NCBI GenBank assembly: GCA_017388605.1
Contig: JAFPIE010000221.1
Location: 1-11,119, forward strand
Direction of reading: 5' to 3'
Length of the DNA stretch: 11,119 bases
DNA from: Acholeplasmatales bacterium
Lineage (GTDB): Bacteria; Bacillota_I; Bacilli_A; Acholeplasmatales; Anaeroplasmataceae
The first letter of the stretch is position 1; the number at the start of each line of letters is the position of its first letter. This document shows, one piece after another, positions 6,628 through 11,119 of the stretch. The position numbers and the translations under genes are program-made. Under the pieces are notes generated by a model that did not search any database, was not told the DNA's origin, and worked only from the letters and a program-made list of their open reading frames with translations.

Positions 6628-7390
6628 AATAGTAGAAAAGGTAAAGGAAAGATACGAAATCATAAAGAAGAATAAGCCCTTATCTATGCTTTTAAATGAG
6701 ATATCTTTTAAAGAAGAATATGAATTTATATTTTATGATTTATTTAAAAGAAAAGATTTTATATTCATTTGTGAATGTAAAAAGGCATCTCCTTCTAAAG
6801 GAATTATTAAAGAGGATTTCAATTACTTAGAAATTGCTAAGGAATATGAAGAGGCAGGCGCTGATGTAATTTCTTGCCTGACAGAGCCTTTCTTCTTTTT
6901 GGGAAGTGATGCCTATTTAGAAGACATTAAAAGAAATGTATCTATTCCTGTATTACGTAAGGATTTCATTATAGACCCCTATCAGATTTATGAATCTAAG
7001 GCATTAGGCGCAGATGTAATCTTACTTATTGTTGCAATATTAAGCGATAAGCAATTAAAGGATTATATAGAGCTTGCTCATTCCTTAGGAATGTCTTGTT
7101 TAGTTGAGACACATAATGAATCAGAAATAGAGAAAGCGATAGAAGCAGGAGCTAAGGTAATTGGTGTAAATAACCGAAATTTAAAGGATTTTTCCATGGA
7201 TTATACCTTATCCTTAAGGATGAGAGAAAAGTATCCTGATGTCATTTTAGTTTCTGAATCTGGTCTTAGAAATAAAGATGATGTTATAAATGTGAAAAGA
7301 GCGAAATCGAATGGCGCATTAATTGGGGAATCCTTAATGAAATCCGATAATATAAGGAAGACCCTAGAGGAATACATAAATGCGCGTTAA
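6605..7390 (+). CDS. trpC: Indole-3-glycerol-phosphate synthase
   Basis: TrpC converts carboxyphenylamino-deoxyribulose phosphate to indole-3-glycerol phosphate. The start chosen is the ATG at 6605, seven bases after GAGGAA (6592-6597). A TTG at 6590 and an ATG at 6614 are also in frame but fit this site less well. From 6605 the protein has 261 residues, normal for a single-domain enzyme. The (beta/alpha)8 barrel shows CECKKASPSKG (57-66), which holds the catalytic lysine, then LTEPFFFLG (92-100), VLRKDFIIDPYQIYE (117-131), LVETH (166-170), GVNNRNL (187-193) and SESG (217-220). It overlaps trpD by 23 bases and trpF by 11, pointing to coupled translation. It is not fused to TrpF, unlike the E. 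coli protein. Confidence 0.96.
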   Translation: MQPMILDKIVEKVKERYEIIKKNKPLSMLLNEISFKEEYEFIFYDLFKRKDFIFICECKKASPSKGIIKEDFNYLEIAKEYEEAGADVISCLTEPFFFLGSDAYLEDIKRNVSIPVLRKDFIIDPYQIYESKALGADVILLIVAILSDKQLKDYIELAHSLGMSCLVETHNESEIEKAIEAGAKVIGVNNRNLKDFSMDYTLSLRMREKYPDVILVSESGLRNKDDVINVKRAKSNGALIGESLMKSDNIRKTLEEYINAR

Positions 7391-7940
7391 TATTTGTGGA
7401 ATGAGAAGAAGGGAAGATATTCTTTATGCAAATATTTTAAAGCCGGATTATATAGGATTTATTTTTGCTGAAGGATATAAAAGACAAATAAACTATGATG
7501 TAGCCTATGAATTAAAAGGCTTATTGGATAAGGATATACTTGCTGTAGGTGTATATATCAATCAGCCTATAGAATATATTAAAGAGGCTGTTGATAGGGG
7601 AATTATTGATTTAATACAGCTTCACGGAAATGAAAGTGATGCATATATTAAAGAATTAAAAAGTATAGTTCATGTACCTATAATTAATGTATATCGCGTA
7701 AGCGAATATGCAGATTATGTCTTATATGATAGTAAAAATCCAGGAAGTGGCGCGTTAAATGATTTTCAAGGTTCAAAGGAGGATAAGCCATTTTTCTTAG
7801 CTGGGGGTATTACTATAGATAATGTTTTAAAAATGAAGGAATTCCATCCATTTTGTATAGATACCTCCAGTGGGGTTGAGCAAGATGGAGTTAAAGATTT
7901 CAAAAAGATGAAGGAATTTATAGAGAAGGTGAGATTATGA
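7380..7940 (+). CDS. trpF: Phosphoribosylanthranilate isomerase
   Basis: TrpF isomerises phosphoribosylanthranilate by an Amadori rearrangement. The candidate catalytic pair is Cys6 (VNICG, 3-7) and Asp117 (LYDS, 115-118). PGSGALNDF (121-129) corresponds to the family's GGTGxxF segment. LAGGI (140-144) and DTSSGVE (161-167) form the phosphate-binding end of the barrel. At 186 residues it is slightly short (about 200 is usual). Some usually conserved positions differ: the KICG lysine is Asn4, and the serine before the active-site Arg (R35) is Tyr33. All later motifs remain, so I expect an active enzyme. GAGGAA (7367-7372) lies inside trpC, and the stop overlaps trpB as ATGA. Confidence 0.94.
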   Translation: MRVNICGMRRREDILYANILKPDYIGFIFAEGYKRQINYDVAYELKGLLDKDILAVGVYINQPIEYIKEAVDRGIIDLIQLHGNESDAYIKELKSIVHVPIINVYRVSEYADYVLYDSKNPGSGALNDFQGSKEDKPFFLAGGITIDNVLKMKEFHPFCIDTSSGVEQDGVKDFKKMKEFIEKVRL

Positions 7941-9121
7941 GTGATACAAAATTTGGCATTTTTGGTGGACAGTATATTCCTGAAACCTTAATGAATGCAG
8001 TTTTAGAAACAGAGGCTGCGTATAATAAATATAAAAACGATAAGGAATTCTTAGAAGAATTCCATACACTTTTAAAGGAATATGCAAATAGACCATCAAA
8101 TCTTTATTATGCAAAGAAATTAACAGAAGAATTAGGTGGTGCAAAAATCTATTTAAAAAGAGAGGATTTAAACCATACAGGAAGCCATAAAATCAATAAT
8201 GTTTTAGGACAGCTGTTACTCGCAAAAAGAATGGGAAAAACGAGAGTAATCGCAGAAACTGGAGCAGGCCAGCATGGTGTTGCCACAGCGACTGGAGCTG
8301 CCTTACTTGGCCTTGAGTGTGAAATATTCATGGGAGAATTAGATACCAAGCGTCAAGCATTAAATGTATTCCGTATGGAATTGCTTGGAGCTAAGGTACA
8401 TCCCGTTAAAACAGGCACAAGAGTTTTAAAGGATGCAGTGAATGCAGCTATGATGGAATGGTCGAAAAGAATGGATGATACTCTTTATGTATTAGGATCC
8501 GTTATGGGACCCCATCCATTTCCTACAATGGTAAGAGATTTCCAAAGCGTAATTGGTAAGGAAATTAAAGCGCAAATCTTGAATCGTGAGGGAAGATTAC
8601 CCGATATGGTTATTGCCTGCGTTGGAGGTGGATCTAATGCGGCTGGCTCCTTCCATGAATTTATAGAGGATAAAGAGGTTGCCTTGGTTGGCTGTGAGGC
8701 TGCAGGTAAGGGTGTTGATACAAACCAAACTGCAGCAACCATTACTACAGGTAAGCTTGGCGTATTCCATGGGATGAAATCTCTATTCTGCCAAAATGAA
8801 TATGGCCAAATTGATGAGGTTTATTCCATTTCTGCAGGATTAGATTATCCAGGAATTGGTCCTGAGCATGCCTACTGGAATTCAATAAATAGAGTAAAAT
8901 ATGTACCTATTACAGATGATGAGGCAGTAGATGCATTCTTAAGGCTATCTAAGTGTGAGGGTATTATTCCTGCAATCGAATCTGCACATGCGGTAGCTTA
9001 TGCATTAAAGGTCGCACCTACCCTACCAAAGGATAAGATTATAGTCATAACCCTATCCGGTAGAGGAGATAAGGATTGCGCATCTATTGCGAGATATTTG
9101 GGGGTAGAAATTGATGAATAG
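7937..9121 (+). CDS. trpB: Tryptophan synthase beta chain
   Basis: TrpB is the PLP enzyme that joins indole, received through a tunnel from TrpA, with serine to give tryptophan. It has 394 residues, typical of the TrpB1 class that pairs with TrpA. The PLP lysine is Lys85 in HTGSHKINN (80-88). [11 protein letters not shown] (106-116) contains the catalytic glutamate E107. [10 protein letters not shown] (228-237) binds the PLP phosphate, and LSGRGDKD (373-380) supplies the serine facing the pyridine nitrogen. [16 protein letters not shown] (297-312) is also classic. The ATG overlaps the trpF stop, with AAGGTGA (7926-7932) as ribosome binding site. The operon's only two tryptophans are here, W175 and W314. 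The gene overlaps trpA by eight bases. Confidence 0.98.
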   Translation: MSDTKFGIFGGQYIPETLMNAVLETEAAYNKYKNDKEFLEEFHTLLKEYANRPSNLYYAKKLTEELGGAKIYLKREDLNHTGSHKINNVLGQLLLAKRMGKTRVIAETGAGQHGVATATGAALLGLECEIFMGELDTKRQALNVFRMELLGAKVHPVKTGTRVLKDAVNAAMMEWSKRMDDTLYVLGSVMGPHPFPTMVRDFQSVIGKEIKAQILNREGRLPDMVIACVGGGSNAAGSFHEFIEDKEVALVGCEAAGKGVDTNQTAATITTGKLGVFHGMKSLFCQNEYGQIDEVYSISAGLDYPGIGPEHAYWNSINRVKYVPITDDEAVDAFLRLSKCEGIIPAIESAHAVAYALKVAPTLPKDKIIVITLSGRGDKDCASIARYLGVEIDE

Positions 9122-9884
9122 CTTTGAAGATGTTTTTAAGAAAAAGGCATTTATTGCGTTTTTAACTGCAGGAGATCCAAATATAGAGGCAACAGAAAGA
9201 TTCATTTATAAAATGATTGAAGCTGGTGTTTCTTTAATAGAAATTGGTATTCCTTTTTCTGATCCTATTGCAGAGGGTAAGACCATATTTAATGCAGACA
9301 TGAGAGCATTAGCTTCAAATACTACAACGGATAAGGTATTTGATATGGTCTTAAAAATAAGAAAGAAATACCCTGATTTTCCATTTGTTTTTATGACTTA
9401 TTTAAATCCAGTATTTTCTTATGGATATGATAGATTCTTTAAAAGAGCAAGTGAGGCATCGATGCTTGGAATTATTATTCCAGATATGCCTTTTGAGGAA
9501 AGAGAGGAGGCAGCATCTATTGCTAAAAAATATAACCAAACGGTTATATCTATGATTGCACCAACATCAAAGGATAGAATTAAGGATATTGCAGAATCTG
9601 CAGAGGGCTTTATTTATTTAGTTTCATCCTTAGGTGTTACTGGTGTAAGAAGCGAAATAAAAACGGATTTAAAGGCTATTGTAGAGGATATAAGAAAATA
9701 TACGAATACTCCAATTGCCATTGGCTTTGGTATTTCAAATAGCGAGGCTGTAGCTAGAATGTGCAAGATATCGGATGGCGCAATTATTGGCTCTGCCATA
9801 GTGAATATTATTGAAAAATATCAGGATAATGCAGATGAATATGTTTATAATTTCTGTAAAGAAATGGTAGAGGCTACAAAATAG
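9114..9884 (+). CDS. trpA: Tryptophan synthase alpha chain
   Basis: TrpA cleaves indole-3-glycerol phosphate to indole and glyceraldehyde 3-phosphate within the TrpAB complex. The ATG at 9114 is preferred over the in-frame TTG at 9111; it follows GGGGGT (9100-9105) by eight bases and overlaps the trpB end by eight bases. The protein has 256 residues, normal length. The signature [15 protein letters not shown] (41-55) gives catalytic Glu43. The position equivalent to Salmonella Asp60 is Glu54, and the next residues read GK where GP is usual. Phosphate-site motifs [15 protein letters not shown] and [10 protein letters not shown] follow. This is the last trp gene. No strong terminator separates it from tatD. 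Confidence 0.97.
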   Translation: MNSFEDVFKKKAFIAFLTAGDPNIEATERFIYKMIEAGVSLIEIGIPFSDPIAEGKTIFNADMRALASNTTTDKVFDMVLKIRKKYPDFPFVFMTYLNPVFSYGYDRFFKRASEASMLGIIIPDMPFEEREEAASIAKKYNQTVISMIAPTSKDRIKDIAESAEGFIYLVSSLGVTGVRSEIKTDLKAIVEDIRKYTNTPIAIGFGISNSEAVARMCKISDGAIIGSAIVNIIEKYQDNADEYVYNFCKEMVEATK

Positions 9885-9888
9885 CTTT

Positions 9889-9917
9889 TTGCTATAACAA
9901 TCATAGTGTGATATAAT
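9889..9917 (+). promoter_or_regulatory. Possible tatD promoter
   Basis: TTGCTA (9889-9894) and a consensus TATAAT (9912-9917) are 17 bases apart in the gap after trpA. The predicted start (about 9924) would fall within the ribosome binding site AAAGGAGGA (9921-9929), leaving a very short leader. It may be real with a short 5' end, or a chance match with tatD read from the trp operon. Confidence 0.4.
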
Positions 9918-9936
9918 CCAAAAGGAGGATTTTTCT

Positions 9937-10695
9937 ATGATTGATACACATTGCCATTTATTTGATGAAGAATTTGATATAGATAGAGAAGATACAATTA
10001 AACGAGCTATAGATAGCGGCGTTGAAAAAATGATTTTAGTTGGATTCTCTCATAAAACAAACCAGCTTGCACAGGAAATGGCAAAGAAATGGAATTTCTT
10101 TTATCCTACTGCAGGATTACATCCTAGTGAGGCTTCTTTAAATTATTTAAATGATTTTTTAGAATTTAAAAGCTTTGTAGAAAAGAATAAGGTTTATGCA
10201 ATAGGTGAATGCGGTCTTGATTATCATTGGGATATTACCTATAAGGAAGAACAAAAGAAATTATTTCGTCTTCAATGTGAATATGCAATAGAGAAGGATT
10301 TACCAATCATTGTTCATTCTAGAGATGCGGCAAAGGATACCTTCGATATTATTGCCTCCTATAAAGGGAAATTAAAGGGTGTTATGCACTGCTATAGCGG
10401 TTCTAAGGAATTAGCATTAGAATATGTAAAGCTTGGCTTTTACATATCCTTAGGTGGACCTGTAACATTTAAAAATGCAAAGGAGCCTAAGGAGGTTGCA
10501 AAGGCAGTTCCTTTAGATTTGTTATTGATTGAGACAGATTGTCCATATTTAGCTCCCACTCCAATGAGAGGTAAAAGAAATGAATCGAGCTATGTAAAAT
10601 ATGTAAGAGATGAGATTGCATCCTTAAAAGGAATAACGCCTAAAGAGGTAGAAGAGGCCACAACAAAGAATGCTATAAGATTATTCAAAATTTAA
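9937..10695 (+). CDS. tatD: TatD-family metal-dependent hydrolase/DNase
   Basis: TatD proteins are TIM-barrel metallohydrolases with DNase activity, 3'-5' exonuclease in studied members, implicated in DNA repair and turnover; they are not part of the Tat translocon despite the name. The 252 residues are full length. Metal ligands are visible in order: THCHLFD (H5, H7), IGECGLDY (E91), VHSRDA (H127), MHCYSG (H151) and ETDCPYLAP (D201), the last being diagnostic. LHPSEA (61-66) is also a family signature. The start follows a very strong AAAGGAGGA site. It lies 52 bases after trpA, and this stretch holds a possible promoter but no clear terminator. No functional link to tryptophan synthesis is apparent. 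It is one of possibly several TatD paralogues in the genome, so the exact orthologue name is uncertain. Confidence 0.94.
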   Translation: MIDTHCHLFDEEFDIDREDTIKRAIDSGVEKMILVGFSHKTNQLAQEMAKKWNFFYPTAGLHPSEASLNYLNDFLEFKSFVEKNKVYAIGECGLDYHWDITYKEEQKKLFRLQCEYAIEKDLPIIVHSRDAAKDTFDIIASYKGKLKGVMHCYSGSKELALEYVKLGFYISLGGPVTFKNAKEPKEVAKAVPLDLLLIETDCPYLAPTPMRGKRNESSYVKYVRDEIASLKGITPKEVEEATTKNAIRLFKI

Positions 10696-10701
10696 TGAAA
10701 T

Positions 10702-10730
10702 TTGACATTTTTTTTAAAAAGTAATAGTAT
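10702..10730 (+). promoter_or_regulatory. Probable promoter of the membrane protein gene
   Basis: A perfect -35 TTGACA (10702-10707) and TAGTAT (10725-10730) are separated by 17 bases. The predicted start is about 10737, at the first base of the AAAGGAGGAG ribosome binding site (10737-10746). The spacer contains a T8 run followed by A5, a pattern that may bend the DNA. Confidence 0.6.
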
Positions 10731-10750
10731 ATTTACAAAGGAGGAGTTTT

Positions 10751-11119
10751 ATGAAGAAATTATTTTTAGGGATTACATATATTGTTTTAGTAGTTGTTTT
10801 ATTTGTTTACCTACTAATTCCATGTGTAAAAGCACCTTCATCAAATCCACAAGGATATGTTGAACAAGCAGTTATTACAAACTCAGTAGATACAGGTCTT
10901 CCTATTTTAGGCTTAGTATTTATTTTCCCAACAGCAGTATTCTCTATATTATCATTAACTATGAATAAGGCTATGATTACATTCTTAAAGTTTGTATTTG
11001 GTTTATTTATGGGAGTATTCATTTTGGCTGCGAGTATTGTTGTATTAACAAGAAGCTTTAATGATGTATATAGCTTATTTGTACCAATTATTTTAATTGT
11101 TGCTTCAGCAGGTGCATTA
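10751..11119 (+). CDS. Uncharacterised multi-pass membrane protein, 3'-truncated by the window edge
   Basis: An open frame starts at ATG 10751, four bases after AAAGGAGGAG, and runs without a stop to the window end, giving 123 residues. I do not recognise the family. Residues 4-24 form a hydrophobic helix that could be a signal anchor. A polar stretch of about 25 residues follows (26-48, with SSNPQGYVEQAV). Three more hydrophobic segments lie at about 49-68, 74-98 and 108 onward, separated by short polar turns (TMNKA; TRSFNDVYS). C25 follows LLIP, which is a poor lipobox because of the proline, so a lipoprotein is unlikely. The topology suggests a small integral membrane protein of four or more helices. 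Function is unknown. Confidence 0.8.
   Translation, partial: MKKLFLGITYIVLVVVLFVYLLIPCVKAPSSNPQGYVEQAVITNSVDTGLPILGLVFIFPTAVFSILSLTMNKAMITFLKFVFGLFMGVFILAASIVVLTRSFNDVYSLFVPIILIVASAGAL

Noticed and set aside
7935..8742. Three minus-strand open frames inside trpB
   Set aside because: They are antisense shadows of a clearly conserved enzyme, without ribosome binding sites or recognisable domains.
9614..9799. Minus-strand open frame of 61 codons inside trpA
   Set aside because: It is antisense to conserved TrpA motifs and lacks a ribosome binding site.
9885..9936. Possible terminator between trpA and tatD
   Set aside because: Only 3-4 bp stems can be drawn (AGC/GCT, CTAT/ATAG), with no T tract after them.
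10688..10715. AAATTT-AATG-AAATTT followed by GACA and a T8 run after tatD
   Set aside because: The stem is only six A-T pairs and a TTGACA interrupts the approach to the T run. A promoter reading of the region is stronger than a terminator.
10807..11022. Minus-strand open frame of 71 codons
   Set aside because: It is antisense to the well-supported membrane protein frame, which has a strong ribosome binding site and promoter.

Overview
The window is low-G+C Gram-positive DNA using the standard bacterial code (UGA serves as a stop, for example in trpG and trpF). It fits a Bacillota (Firmicutes) genome, possibly Erysipelotrichia-like. The indicators are AT-rich intergenic DNA, strong AGGAGG-type ribosome binding sites, a T-box leader, a Gram-positive-type LexA box, and TTG/GTG alternative codons near starts. 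The exact taxon is an inference.

Left part (1-2328): the 3' part of tuf (EF-Tu) enters from the left edge and ends at a strong intrinsic terminator. A small unrecognised gene of 148 codons follows with its own promoter. It converges on a minus-strand mscL (mechanosensitive channel) with an unusually large extracellular loop, and the two share a bidirectional terminator.

Middle (2329-3610): a minus-strand PlsC-family acyltransferase gene is transcribed away from the trp operon. Its promoter region has a perfect match to the Gram-positive SOS (LexA) box directly abutting the -10 element. Next to it, on the plus strand, a near-consensus promoter drives a tryptophan T-box riboswitch leader with a UGG specifier, T-box sequence and intrinsic terminator.

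Right part (3611-9884): a complete seven-gene tryptophan operon, trpE-G-D-C-F-B-A, with every gene intact and unfused. All junctions after trpE-trpG overlap by 4 to 23 bases. The products convert chorismate to tryptophan, and uncharged tRNA-Trp should release attenuation at the leader. TrpE carries the LLES motif linked to tryptophan feedback inhibition. The seven enzymes contain only two tryptophans in about 2,100 residues, both in TrpB.

After the operon come tatD (metal-dependent DNase/hydrolase) and the start of an unrecognised multi-pass membrane protein that runs off the right edge.

I did not find an obviously new multi-gene system. The items most worth a second look are the predicted LexA control of a lipid acyltransferase, the enlarged-loop MscL, and the tryptophan-poor trp operon under T-box control.
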